From the NCBI GenBank assembly GCA_021186555.1, contig JAJKFL010000006.1, forward strand, positions 964,501 to 1,028,500: a DNA stretch of 64,000 nt, in the 5' to 3' direction. This DNA is from Reticulitermes speratus. Its lineage: Eukaryota > Arthropoda > Insecta > Blattodea > Rhinotermitidae. Within the stretch, counting starts at the first letter, position 1; every line of letters begins with the position of its first letter. Shown one piece after another: positions 14,301-29,300 of the stretch. A program made the position numbers and the translations under genes. A model generated the notes under the pieces. That model was not told the DNA's origin. It saw only the letters and a program-made list of their open reading frames with translations, and did not search any database.

Positions 14301-17300
14301 AATACATTTAGCTAACAATGAATAAGTAAAGTAACGTTACAAAGCCCTGTGTTCCGTTAAGCACCGTATCATGAAAAATATGGGGCAACTGAGGTGTAGC
14401 TCCACCCATTTTTAACCTCACAAATCGATGGGAGGTGAGCTGGCAGCTCCACACACCAGCCACTTTACACACTGGGAAAACATATTTCAGTGCCCACAGG
14501 AAGCTGGGTTAGGCCCAGAGTCAGTCTCGATGCTTTGGAGAAACAAAATCCTCTTGCCCCGGCAAGGAATGATATCACTACTCCTTGTTCATCCAGACCA
14601 CAGTGTAGTCACTATACTGACTGAGCCATTGCAGTGCCGGTGAAGAATAAGTGTCAAAGTCTTTAGCCTCTGACAGCAAGGACAGAGATGGTCCTCAAAC
14701 CTCAGTTTACTCACCATTAAGCAACCTGATGTGGCTGCTAGCCCAAGAACATTTTATTCAGTTTAGTCACCGTGAAAGCTTTAAATCATAAACCCTACTT
14801 ACATTTCTCACCATCAAGTGTGTCACAAGACACTCATATATTAAAATGGACTTATAATAAAGTCAGCAAGAATGTATCATTTACAGTATCTGAGATGTCA
14901 GCACTGTCTGACAACAGAGTAACAGATCCATCTAATCTGTGGTCTTTTGGGTGATTACATGGCATCGTGTGGTAATTATTTACCGACGTTTCGGGACAAC
15001 GTGTCGGTCCCATGGGTCGAGATCCAAGAAGTAACCTTCTTGGATCTCGACCCGTGAAGATGGGACCGACACGTTGTCCCGAAACGTCGGTAAATAATTA
15101 CCACACGACGCCGTGTAATCACCCAAAAGACCACAGATTACATCAACATCGCGGCGGAAGCCTGAAATCAAAGATCCATCTAAATTAAACATAGTGGCAA
15201 CTTATAGATGTTGACAAAATCCATAATTTTGAAATATTTTGTAAGAATGTTAAAGATAAACAACACTGTGAGATCTGAGATTCTCACAGCATTGTTGCTG
15301 CGGACTCGGGTCTTCTGGGATGTGACGCTGTGCCGGGCAAGTGGTACCCGACTGACGCTGTGCCGGGTGAGTGGTACCTGACACTTGATAATAATGTAGT
15401 GCCTACATCTTCAATGGTCAAGCAGTCCAAGTTCCTTGAAAACATCAGGAACCATTCAACCAAAGACAAAGTGTCATAGCCCAGAAGACTAAACCCACTG
15501 TAAATAAGGTTAGCAAGAAATACCAATTTAGAAGCTCCTTTTGCAATTATACAGATCACACTATGATGTGACACACAGATTTTGTACAGACTTACAATAG
15601 TCTAGAAGCTACCCAGCTTGCTAATGTAAACACTGCAAAGGATATTAAATTCGGAAAGGTATGAGGAAGTGGAGGTACAGTTCGACACATTCTTAACACA
15701 TTCACTGCCAAAGTCGACCGTGGTCATTTTAAGTATTTATGTTTTAATTTGCCAGCGTCGACTTTAGTCGATCTAAAGTTTACTCCGCTCTTTTGCCTTA
15801 AATAGGCCACGCACACAATAAGTTCTTTCACGAAACACATTTTACATCTTTATTAATCCCTAGCTGACAACTGGAAAATATATATGCATTTTATATATAA
15901 TTATATTTTATAATTTATAAGACGACGCACTAGTTGTTTAACATTCAAAAAATCGCTGGCAATTTAACACCGTCGGGGATGTAATGCCCAGCAATGAAAC
16001 GTGTTAAGTCATATCAGAGCTCTGACGATAGAGACAGAGTCGGCTTCTGAAAGGTCAGTCTTCTTGAACGACCTGACGTAGCTGTCAGCCCAAAATTTTA
16101 TTGAATTCTGTCACCATGAAAGCTTAAAGCCACTGAAATATCAGTACCTTATCCAAAACGTCATAGACCAGACCAAGCATGACGGTCCAGTACTTTGTTG
16201 TTTGTTGCTCTCTCCTGTCATGTTGCTCATTCACAGCGTGTATATATGTTAATATGTTTTCAATTAGCTCCTGGTAAAGTGGCTCCATTTTTTGAGTGGC
16301 CTCATCACCCAGTGCTGCCACCTGATTCACAAATGCAGCAGATGACAACAGCGACGACACATACGTGCAGATGGTGAACCTGAAGTGGCGCAACTGCTTT
16401 GCACTGTGAAGCTCCACGTTGAACAAACCTGGCACAAACTTCAAAGCCAAGGTTGATGATGTAGATTTATGTGCTCTGCTGTGCTTTGTGGATTCTTCTG
16501 TAAAATAGGATTGACGAATTTTGTGGCTTTCTAGGTCAGTATACCTTAAATTACACGACTCATTCCACATCCTTTCTAACTCATTATTCACTAATAACCT
16601 GATGATTCAATGATGTACATCTAAGCTATTACCTTTCTCCATGGGCAGCGACTGAACATATTTCACCAGCTTGATGCAAGTGACAATGACAGTAAACGGT
16701 CGGAAAGTTCTGGCAAGATTTAAAGCAAATTCCTGTCTTGGAGGCAGCTCTTCCCAGTCTTGCTGCCTGGCTAACATCTTTTCTTCTTGACTGTGACTCA
16801 CGTGTTCCTCCAGCACTAGACACAAAAATAACCACAGCGAATGCTCTGGACCAAGGGTGGTGAGAATTTTATTAAACAGGACCAGTCGTCTGTGTTCTGG
16901 GATATGCAGCACGGTATCAGCAAAGACGCGCAGTACTGCGCACACTGCGCCATCTATATCTGTACTACGCTCTACTGCGCTTTCACTTGCCTAGAAACAA
17001 GAACAAGATGCCGGCATTAGCACATACAACCGATGGAAAAGAGAATGACACTTCCTAGTCAGTGACATCACATAACCATCCCATCAAAATGACCCACTGT
17101 CAACAAACATCATCTCTGAGAAGTTTTGAGAGTTCATGCTTAAGACTGTACATGGGATATTCAATAAGTGGGTTTCCTCGGTCACAAAAATTACATGAAA
17201 CGTCATTACAATACTAAATGTAGCTCATTTATTTCACCTAAGTATCATTACTTTTCAGCATAATCCCCAAACACATTGATGTAGTTGTCCAATCTTGGCA

Positions 17301-20300
17301 CAACTTTAAGAATTACACTGCAGTGCAGATTAGGCCCTCGACACTCACAAATTTCACTTCTCAAACAAAACAAGATGGAATGCAATTCAGGCCACTGAAG
17401 CAACACTAGGGAGGTCACCAATTCCACAACAGTGATGAAGTGGAAATGGCCGTTTGTGAATGGTTGCCTGATTTCCATCGCGATGGAAGTCTTAATATCA
17501 TGCCAAGATTGGACAAATGCATCAATGTGCTCATGGCTTACACTGAAAAATGATAATACTAAAGTGGAATAAATGAGGCGCATTTAACATTGTAATGACT
17601 TCTAATGTAATTTTTATGACACAGGGAACCTTAGCTGTTGAACACCCTGTGCTACAACATCTAGTCTTCAATAAAAGGCAGCCTGACACTATTCTGCAGT
17701 CCTTAATTATCAAGACATAACAAAGACCATATAAAATTAAGATCTTTATGACAATACTGAAACAGCAGGGACTTGACGCCATTTATGGAAGTCTTTAAGG
17801 GAATAACTGTGACCATCTGGACTGACGCCGTGCAGTCTGGTAGGAAGGTAGCAACGTTCACTGCCTTCACCCTCAACATACCAATCCACATATTGTCAGA
17901 TCATGTATAAGTCTTCAGTTTCTTAAAACTTTCAAAGCTCACACACAGTTACTGCACAACAAAGCTCATACACAGTTACTGCACAACAAAGCTCACACAC
18001 AGTTACTGCACAACAAAGCTCACACACAGTTACTGCACAACAAAGCTCACACACAGTTACTGCACAACTCCCTCACCTCTTTCTTACTACCATCCACTTT
18101 TAACATTCCTTTCTGGTGGCACCTAAATTGTTGTTTTCATAATAAATAAATGACCATGTTAACACCAAGACACCTAGTGGTACTGGCTGGAACTCCCCCT
18201 CGCCGCCGCCGCCACCACACAACAACAAACCGCAACAACAAACAACTACCGAAAAGCAAAATCCTTGATGAGATGCTAACAGTCGCTTAAGCCAGTCACG
18301 CAGTATCCTACTTATGTACGTGACAGTACATTGCCACAGTCACAGCAGCCAGCACCAGTCTGTACCGGTAGCCACAGGAGCGAGTAATGCAGTTCAAACA
18401 GTATCATTAAATTGCGCAAGAATAAATAAAAGATCAGTGGCTCTAATGAATAACAGCCAGTTACACGTCCTACGGTCAGGACAACGGTATTTTGGGCTTG
18501 ACCTAGGTTAATGTGGGAAAAAGTCAGGGTTTTGGTCAGGTGCAGTAACACATTATGGGTCCACAGATCAGTTAATAAGTCACAGAATGAAAGGTACAAA
18601 CATGTTTTGAGCATGAAACTAAAACTGGAATGCCCAAAAGGAAGACAAAGGCAAAAATGGAAATAAAAAGTTAAGAATGTTTTGAGTATAGCTGAGGATT
18701 CCATTCTTCTGGAATATGACATTGTGTCCGTGCACAATCAGACAGTATCTTGGGTTACAAATGTAACATACATAAGGAAGGAAAAACAAGGAAACAGGAA
18801 CAGAAAATTGGGAAGACAGAGACACATGGAGAGATAAGCCACATCAAGTTGACATACATAAGGAAGAGGAAGAGAGGCAGACAGAATGAAAGCAATATTT
18901 AGGACTAGCAAGCAAAATTCTAAAATTATGGTCCTTAAGATGTAAACGAAGTTCTGAGCCATGCTTGTAGACAGACCTTGACAAGTATGGGAATTATGGT
19001 GTCCACAATCTTGGAAATAACTTGAAAACTGTACGCGTCATCTTGACGTAGAATAGACGACCCCATAAATGTGAAAATAGCCATGACGTTGTGTAACACT
19101 TGTTCCTGCGTGAAGAAACAGAAGTCAGATAAGTCATATTAATACACAGCATTCATCTGGCCACTGGATAAGATTAATAGCATTTAAAGTCTGACAGCAT
19201 TCTGGATTCCAGACTAAATTTTATAGCAGCTATAGTGTTACAAAAAAGTACAAAAAGGGATTTGTGTACTACACGTAATCTGAAATTCTGAGGATTCAGG
19301 TCTTCTGGGATGTGATGCTATATTGCTGGGTTAGTGTTTACTGACATCTAGACAGAACATAATGCCTGTGCCTTCAAGGGTTTAGGGGTCCAAGAAGAAT
19401 AATTCTACAATCTCTCAACCCTTGAAGATGAAGGAATTAGGTTCATGTGAAACATCAAGAAACACTAATGCAGTGACACATCGTCACATACCACAAGGCC
19501 AGAGTCCTCAACAAAACAGCTGTGTAATCTGCTGCCAAATCTCACAATAGCAATGACAGCTCTATATATGATCTTACAAGCCGAGATTTACAGATTTAAA
19601 TGACAAACATAACATGGAATATGGTCTGTCCATTAACATTGATCACTGGCAGAAATATTAGATGATTTAATCATGAGTTTTATGAAACCATTCTACTAGT
19701 ACAATATATATGCATGTCCATGTAGCACACATGTATAACACATATGACCAACTACACTGTCTACTTGAACCCACAACATGACAAATTTTCTTTGAATCTA
19801 GTCATCAGCTCAAAAATTTAGGAGACAAGAATATTTTTGGTCTGCTGATTTACGTTGTAACGACTAACAAACCAAAACCTTCACTGTTGCTCTTGCTTCT
19901 ATTACGTATGTGTACTGACAATATTTTTCTAACAAGACATAATATTTTTGCAATATTTTTTATCAAAAACACGCTAAAAGCATGTGAAATCAAAATGGAA
20001 CTTAGAAGTATTAATTGAATTAAAGAGTCTCATATTAGAACTTCTCAGTCAACATTAACCTTTTAAAGCCTAATGGTTACTCGATACATCAACAGTTTTA
20101 ACATTCACAAATTCTACATTCTGCCCGCACTGTATTTATGTGTTTTGTATTTATATTACAACAAACACCGACTTTTGCCTTATATAACATAAATTGATTT
20201 GTTTTTTAACTGAGATGAAAAGTGTTTACTGCGCGGTAAGGACTGGGTCTTTAAATGAAACATTTTACGCTTCGTCTTTAAAGGGTTAAAGTACAAACAA

Positions 20301-23300
20301 AATTAAAACGACAAGCACCACAGACCACCTGACCCCTTACTTCCCTGCTCCCTTCGTCATTTGCTCTGCCTTCCATGGCAAAGGCAGCACAGACACAGAA
20401 CAGTTCCTTCTACAAATTTTTATATCACTCTTAAACTGATTCTGGTAGTACGATCATCACTGGTGGTGACAAGCGAGTCATTTAGCAATCAGGTGCTTGG
20501 TGAACCAGGATTTAAAATGACAGACGCCAATTTATGGCACATGCTGCTGAAATTCTAGGCACCACGACTAGGTATGTAGATGTCATGGAAACGTAGTGCC
20601 TGGGATTTGTTAAGCCGTGCTTCAAACCATCTTATTTCAAACTCATTTCCACCAACATCTACAAGCAGCAAACGCTGCATAAAACAACATATTCCATTTA
20701 CGAAAAACATACAACTCCTGCCATCTATTGTTCCTATACTCACATTACTAGAAGAAGTTGCAAAGGATGTATAGAGTAAAAGTATAGCAACATGCAAGTA
20801 TACTGCTACGTAGCTGCACGCAGCAGAGTCCTTCTTGAGAAGTTAATAGTTCCTCAGCTAGACAAGAATTTACCACATTTTATGGAAACAAAGTTTTATT
20901 ACCATTTACACACTTGCCCTATCCTGAGTAAGATGAATCCAGTTCACACCTTCAAATTCCATTTCTTTAAGACCCAGTTTAGTATTATCCTCCCATCTAC
21001 ACCTGGGTCTTCCAAGTGGTATCTTTCCTTTAGGTTTCCCAACCAAAACCCTGTAAGCATTTCTCTTCTAACCCATATGTGCTACATGTCCCACCATCTC
21101 ATTCTCCTCAATCTTATGACCCAAATAATAACAGCCTCTAACATAAATGAGTATCAGGAGTATTTCCTGGGGGGTAAAGGCGGCCGGTGCGTAGGGCTGA
21201 CAACCTTACCACCTTCATGTGCCGACTGTCTAGAAATCTGGGAGCCTCAACCTCCTGGAACCCTAAAGGTATGTCCAGGCCTGTAATGGGATTGCTTTAC
21301 GTTTTACCTCCCCTTACTTCATTCCTCTTAAGCAAACATACTGTGGTGGTAAATTTTTAAATTTGGCAGCTGCCACAGTCATGCTACAGGTTGAGAGTCC
21401 CTGTCAGGTACACGGTGAGGTCAAAGAAACAGATGAATATCAGCTGTGTTCTCTGTGAGGTATGAGCTCAAGCTAAACACACAATACGTCATGACACAAC
21501 CAAATGGCAACACTCCAGTAGGTAAAATTAACACTTAGGTTGCTCTTACAGAAATTACCAATGTACATGGTTGTAAAGTAGTGCATAATTACTGTGGCAG
21601 GTCACCACACAACAGACACGGGACTACTGTCAGATGATATTCTAGAACCTACTGCTACTGACAAGCACAGACTTACAGGCATCATGCCAGCAACGTAAGC
21701 TAACAGGAGCAACGCATGATGGTGCGTGTGTGGGTTTTGTGACGCACGGATACAGTGCACCACAGACTCCACATTCAAAGCCTGCTTCACCACTGTGTCA
21801 ACAGACGTGCTATCATGTGACAGTTTCTGACAGCAATGCAGCAAACACGACAGCACCAGCTGCTTGGAGTACTCCACTGGTGGCTGTTCGTCAAACTGTA
21901 AACACCTGCACACACACACACACACATATATAAAGGTCATAAGGCTTGAGACACTCCCAGAAGCAAATGTAAGGACCGTCTCCTGAGTTAACACCATACA
22001 GTTCAGCACATAAACACAGTAGAGTTGGGGGGGGGGGGGATGATGAATTAAGTCTGCTAAAACCATCAAAAACATAGAAATCATAATCACAGGAATACAT
22101 CTTCACTGTAAGATGCTTACTGCTTCCAAGAACTTAGAAATACCACTAACAAAAGTACAGAATAACCTCAAAAAGCATAAAGAGCACGAAATATTGTTGT
22201 TAATAAGACGCAAACACTATTTGGATGCAGAAACTATACAGGGTGGCACAAAAGTAACTTGACACTCAATGTCAAACAAGTTGCCTCTAGTGTCAAATGA
22301 CTTTTGGAGGATAATCTCATTCCACAAAGCATAAAAGCAATCAACCTGTCTTAAGAAACTACACTGGTGCGGTCAAACTGCACCACCGGACACTTACAAC
22401 ATAAACAGGAACTGATTTACTTAACTGATGACCTATATATACAGAACCAACAGCCAGAATTTTAAAAAACAAGCTAATGGTACAAGATTCATCCTAAAAA
22501 AACATATAGCGTCATTTTATCATTTTATTATGAAATATTGACGAACCTCATTTAAGGATTTTATATTCTGCATTTTTTATGTATTTAAATACAGAAGTTG
22601 TAAATAACTGTAATCTATAAATGATAATGAAACTTGACTACATGTGATATATAACGTAATAGCAGACATAAACAGTGGATGTAAAGTAAATGTAGATTAT
22701 GACCCCTGAAGATGGCCTTGTAAAGGCTGAAACATGTGTAGGGGTTGAAGGGTAGAGGGTGAAAGTGTGGTGCATTTCGTTGGCGTGTAATTTGTGAGTT
22801 GTTAAAAAATGCACGGTGAAGATAATTAATTACAAAAAAACAGTCATAGTGGTTTACGTGGTCCATATTTGTGTGCATTGTGTAGGATATGACAAGCATA
22901 TAAGATAGAGAGTTACTGGATGTGATATAGTGGATGTTTGTTGGTCTTTTTAAACATTTTATACATCTGATTAATACATGGAACATGGAACATATAAAAA
23001 TGATGCAGAATGTTCATGTGAAATGTTGGTACCTATAACCCACATAACACAGAAGACAAAAAATCCTATCAACCACTGACATGAAAACCCTACCTCTTAT
23101 ATTGTATGGATGTGACTGACCTAAGCCATCCAGTGACTGAGATTAGTTTGGTAAAAGGGCCAAAATGAATGTCTCCCCATCTTCACACAAAAGAATGGTA
23201 ATAAAGTTTAAAGCCTTCTGGGTGGGTAGTTCCTGACATTTGAAGGTTTGCAGTGACTTCATCTTCAGGCTCAAGCAGGCAAACACCCCTGGACTGCTCA

Positions 23301-26300
23301 ATCCTGAAGATGGACTACCATCCTTCGAAATGTTGGCACCTAATGACAGTGTAACACCCAAGAAGAAGTGATTCTTCAGCAAAACTGATGTGAGAACCAT
23401 TTACAGTTGGTACATATATTCATGATCTGAAACAACTGTAATTTTTCTTGGTCACTACACTTCACCACCTTTCCATGGCTCACGCAGTTAGTTGCTGATC
23501 TCCCAATGTGGAGGTCCAGATTCAATCCCAGGCCAGTCCACATGGAATATGTGGTATATAATGTGGCAATGGGAGACTTTTCTTTGAGTACTTCAGTTTT
23601 CCCCAGTCAGTATCATTCCACCAATGCTCCATAATCATTCACTCATCTATCACCGATGTGATATAATCTTAGCAATTGGCAGCACTGTTAAATAACACAT
23701 ACATTCCCCATGTCACACAATACTTGCCTCCAAACATACACTCACTTGTTAAGTACAGAGAAGAGAGGTGACAATAGAAGGTGTGTTGACCTGAGCTTCT
23801 TCTTGGACTGCACCCATTCAAGCAGAGTGATACCGTATCTCCATTCCTCCGTTTTCAGCAGTTCGGGCGACGGCGTTTCCGTCACTTTCCTGCAATATAG
23901 CCAGAACACTATACTGAGCTAAAGATTCAAGTCTTCTGGGATGCAATGCTGTGTTGTTGGACGAATAGTTCCTGATGTTTACAAGGGCCACATGCCTTTA
24001 CGTTCATGGTCACGCAGTCCTAGAAGTCTTGGACTGCTTGACCCTGAACATTTATATATATGTTGATTTCAGGCTTCCGCCGCGATGTTGATTAAATCTG
24101 TAGTCTTCTGGGTTATTACACAGCGTCGTGTGGTAATTGTTTACTGACTCGGACTCTCGACCCGTGAGGATGAGACTGATACGTTGTCCCGAAACGTCGG
24201 TAAACAATTACCACACGACGCCGTGTAATACCCCAGAAGACCACAGATTTCATGGATATATGTTGTTGTTCACACTACATGGGGTGGGAGGGGGGGAAGG
24301 TAGTGGCCGGTATTGTTACCATTCACAGAGATTTATCTTTGGCAGAGGTGAACATGTCAGATCTACACGTGTGTGAGTGTGTATGTGTACGCACGTGTGT
24401 GTGTATATGACAAAAATACCATTTCTGATACAAAGACATGAATAAACAGAAATTTTCCTGAAACGAAACGTATGTACATTTAAGAATTTTAAGAAGTTAA
24501 AGAAATGTTCCGCTTCTAGCACACGCAATACACGTGCGTACATACGTCAGCTTATCACCCAATTTGCGATCTTCAAACAGAAAGAATTTTACAGTTCATT
24601 AAAATATCATAAAACACAATCAGATTTGGTCGTGCGAAGATGGCTGCAGTGTGAAAGTTCAGCCTCAAGACCACATTTCTGCATAATGAGTCACATTCAC
24701 CCGATCGCCATCAAGAAAATTCTGGGGCAGCTAGATTAATATTTGTTACTTATGTCACAACAACATCACAATTTTACATACATGCATGTAGTTAATACAA
24801 GCAGCTATGCCTGTTCTTCATCTGGAATATGGCTGCTCTTCTTGTCAATATCACAACATACAGTAGCTGAAACTTTGGAGAAGAAATAACACTCAAATTA
24901 AGAAATTTAAGTCTACTCATGTAAACAAAAATACGAGGGTAAGGATTTCAGTCACATATAGAACTGTACCACAATACTTGCTCACTGCTTTAACAGTCAT
25001 GGGTACTATATATACTGATAAGAGTATGAAATGAATTTCATATCTTTGGGTGTTTTCTTATAGTCCTGCAGTAGGAAAACAGGAAACTGAAACTGACAGA
25101 AAAGTTACATTTTTGGGCATCAGATATTTCAGCTTAATTTGTAATATTCAGCTGCAGCTTTCATGCCATACCGTCGGCCACGAAGAACCATTCCTCCTGG
25201 GGACATAACTGGCTGCTCTATCAGCTGAGCACTGCTCATTTTCTCCAATTTTTCTGCAACTAATTTTGAATCCACGATGATCTTCTTTACGACTCGTCCT
25301 GCTGCTGATGCCACTTCAGGAAGTTCAGAATCAGTAGCAGCAATCACAAGATGAATCAGCAGCTGGCGTTGCAGTGGTTCTTCCACTGCTTCAAATATTC
25401 ACGAGTGATCTGGACAAAGACAGCAGTCCAGGATGATGTAATAACTTAACAAGTTAGGGTGTGAGATTCGCGGTTCTAACAGCGTTGTTGCTGAGGAATC
25501 AGGTCTTCTGGGATCTGACGCTGTGTCATTGGGCGTGTAGTTACCGACATTTTGAAGGATCACAGCACTTTTATGTTCAAGTGTAAAACAGTCCCAGAAC
25601 AGCCAACGTGGATGAAAGTATAGTAATATATGTACGGTGGTAATGTTTAGCGGCAGGCCAGAGTGGGTTGTGAGCCAATGAAAGGACATGTGTGAGGGGC
25701 CTGGGTGTGATGATGTGGCCCTGAAAAGGCCCCATCCAGTAACGTTTAACACTGTACTTATATATTACCACACTTTCTCCTGTGTTGGAGAATCTTCCTG
25801 GACTGGTTGAGCATTACAATATTCTCATTGCCTATCAAAGTGTTCTTCCTATACAAAATATAAAGTTCATAAGAACAGCGATTCTTCTTGGACTGCTTCA
25901 CCCTGAAGACAGGGCACTGTGATCCTTTACAACACTAGGAACCACATGCCCAACAACACTGATTAATATCCCAAAAGACTTGAAACTTCAGCGACACCGC
26001 TGCAAGTACCTCAAATCTCGCACCGTTAATTCCAGTTATAGGCTGCACTTAAAAAAACAAGCATATACAGTAGTTTCTTCATGTAAGAGTTCTGATACAC
26101 CAAATCAAAAACTTTGCACACAACGGTGCACCAAGTAATTTGTAAAACATGCCTTAGAATACAGCAAAAAACATGTTCATTTAGGCAATCAGAGTTTATT
26201 AGTTCCAAGTTGCTACAGTGATCCAGTATTTCTGTATAAAAACTGAGACAGAAAGCCCCAACTCATAGTTGGAAAACAAAAATAGTAATTCTATCTGAAG

Positions 26301-29300
26301 TGGCTTCAGAGTTCACAGGATCTTCATGTAAGCAGAAATAAAAGGAAACTAAAAATTGAAGTGGGTCAAAAACCAAGAATTAGTAGAACTACAATGCTGA
26401 TGGATTAAAAACAAGAATTCAGAATGATACTTACTAGTTGTACCCATGCAAATAACAAACATGTAGAGAAAATAAAATAATCAACAAGAGTTTATTTACA
26501 TTTTTGAAACTTTAAAGCACTTCTCCATACACAAGGTTTTGACGTTATCATTCTATCATATTCTATAAGTTGTCAATGCCCTTCAATAATTGCAAGAGCG
26601 ACGTTGTCAAATGAAGAGGCTATGGAAACTACCACATAGAGGTGGCCATGGGAGAAGACAGGCGACGTTAGATATATTCCAACATGTTTAAGCGTCTGCC
26701 CTTGAGCTTTATGGATTGTAACAGCAAACACAATTTTGATGTGAAATCATCTTCGACACAGTTTAGAAGAATGGTGGGATCTGATGGACATATCTGAATC
26801 CTGGGTATCAGGATAGTTTTTCTAGAGCCAACAACTTCTGCTGCTGTGCTGCATGCTTCCTACAATCATTTGCATTCCATTAACTAACCGTTCACTCGCA
26901 TCTGAATTTCTAATCAACAAACAATAGTGTCAATTTTCAGATTTAGTCTATGCAGTGGTAAACCTGACAGTGACAAACTGTTCAGAAACCCAATAGGATA
27001 AAGTGTTCACCCAACTTATCTTCAAAATCTAAAGAGTCCGCATTGTAGTATGTCCGGGAATAATCTTGGATTAAAATATTCATGATCCGGTCATTTATTT
27101 CGATACAGTCTTTGTTCTTTGGACTCAGTATTGTAATGTTGGTTGTAGTGTGTATGTTTGTTCCATTCATGTAATCTGTGAGGAAACTGACAGTGCTGTC
27201 AGCACCAGAAGCCAGGAATAGTGGCAAAGACGGAAACCATGGTCCCCAATGCAAATCCAACCATGATTCTCCGATCATCCAGCCCGTAGACCAATCACTA
27301 CACTGACTGAGCTATCCCAGCTCATATCAACATGCAGTAAGACAGAGCCTTTTAAACTTACCTGCTGCATCATAATAATGGCAGGACAAGTTTTTCCTCC
27401 TCTGTCCTGTAACACCGTCTTCCAGTCCATGATAGCTGTCTGCACGAACTTCCAACAATCCAAATATTTCAAACACGCAGCTGTGTCACACGTCAGCCGC
27501 TGAACAATATTACGTAAGATGGCTGACGAATTAGAGTCCAGGTGCCCGTCTGAGTTTTTGCCTCTCAAGAGAATGCGAATTCCAAGTGGCAGAAGTGCAT
27601 TAAAAATGTCCTGGAAAAAAAAGAGTCAGGAAAAATCTTCCATGTGTTTGTTCCCCTTTAGGTATCTGAGCCAAAATTTTGTATGCTTTTCTGATGTTCC
27701 CCATGTGCTACAGGTCCCCCTAGGGAGTATTTTGGGACCAGTTCAAACACATCTGGTTGAAGTGGTACCTGAAAGTTAAAAGTAAGTGAAAAAAATGCCT
27801 GTGAGAAAGCTCAGCCCACCCACATGCAAGCACATACACAAAATACACAGTTTATAGCCTACTGAGCCGAGACGCTGTGTCATCTGACAGAAATTAACCA
27901 GTGCCTGAAGTTCATAAGTTTCTCCACAACTTTGGTAAATTTGTACCAGATTAACAGTGTCAAATCACAGCAGACAGTAATCTTCAGAAACCCAAATCTC
28001 ACAAATTAGAAGCCCCTTTTCTATGCCAAATACTATGTTAACAAAGGGTTAACAACTGAATATGCAAACCAACAGTTGGATTTTGCCAGCACACCTCTGG
28101 GTTTTACTGAGCTTATGCTTCTTACTTTGTCCCTGTGCACGCCATGAAGACATACACGAGGAGTAGAGGTATAGCTCCACACATTCTTAACCTCAGCACT
28201 AAATGGAGGTGATTAACTGAATGTCCTGGTCACTTTAACCCTGAGGAAAGAACCCCAGTACCCACTGAACTGGAGGCTGGGTAGGCTCCAAGAGATGAGC
28301 TGCACATTTTGGAGAAGAAAAAATCTATTGTTCTCACTGAGAATGAACCCTACATCATCCAGCCCATAGTCTAGTCACTATGCTGACTGAGCTACTCCAA
28401 CTCCCACTGTCTGATGTTACTAATTCTGTATGCTGAGGAACTGGTGCTGAAACTCATAAACTGCGTCAATTATTGTGTGATCAGCAAACCTGTGAGTTGA
28501 CGGAGGCCAGCAAGTCCAGAAGACCTACAGCAACGTACGCTGGCGTCTTAACTGACGTAACGCAGGTCAGCAGAGCGTTCAGTATAGCAGCGAGTTGTAG
28601 GTGTTCTGATGGTTTCAAAAGGCTCTTGACAGCAGGGTCTGGAGAGAGGACCGTGTACAGTACCAGCGACAGCTGACTGCAAACAACAGAGAAGAACAAT
28701 TTCTAGTCTGTTTAACCCGTTCTCCGCTAGTTCTTTTCCAGCCTCACACATGCCAGCTACCAGTGTCACTGCAACAGTGAGCACCGTTTAAAGGTAACAT
28801 GCTAAACATTAAGCTCCTATCATCTGTTGTTCCTACACATTAACTCCTAGAACGAGAAGGCAAAGAATGTTACCAGCAAAGACATAACACAAAGGATGCA
28901 ATCATAGCATTGCACTCAATTCATCAAGTTGGTGGCAGATGGCTCCTGGCAGTGAAACTATACAGGAACGTTGCAAAGTCGGAAGACTTACAAAAGAGGA
29001 TACAAATATTTCATGGGTATTTGTATGCACTTTTACAGCCATTCCGAGTATAAAACTTGACCTGCAATAGTACAACCCCATTATCTCCAGAAGTTTGATT
29101 ACAGTATAATCAAATGTACAGTGAAATCCTAATTTGAATCTGAGATATTACTAGTGAAGTTAACTCATGGTGTCATATGACTCTTACTGATATAACTGGG
29201 TTGAAACTGAGTCCCTTGCTCTAGGGCCCCAAATAGGCCTACTGTGCCAGCCCCTGGAGGGAAATGAATATGGAGCACTGGTGGAATAACTGATATGAAA

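Noticed and set aside
22235..22300. Mariner-like end (cagggtggcacaaaagtaac)
   Set aside because: No matching inverted end could be found, so an element could not be delimited; a similar lone end is at 41930.
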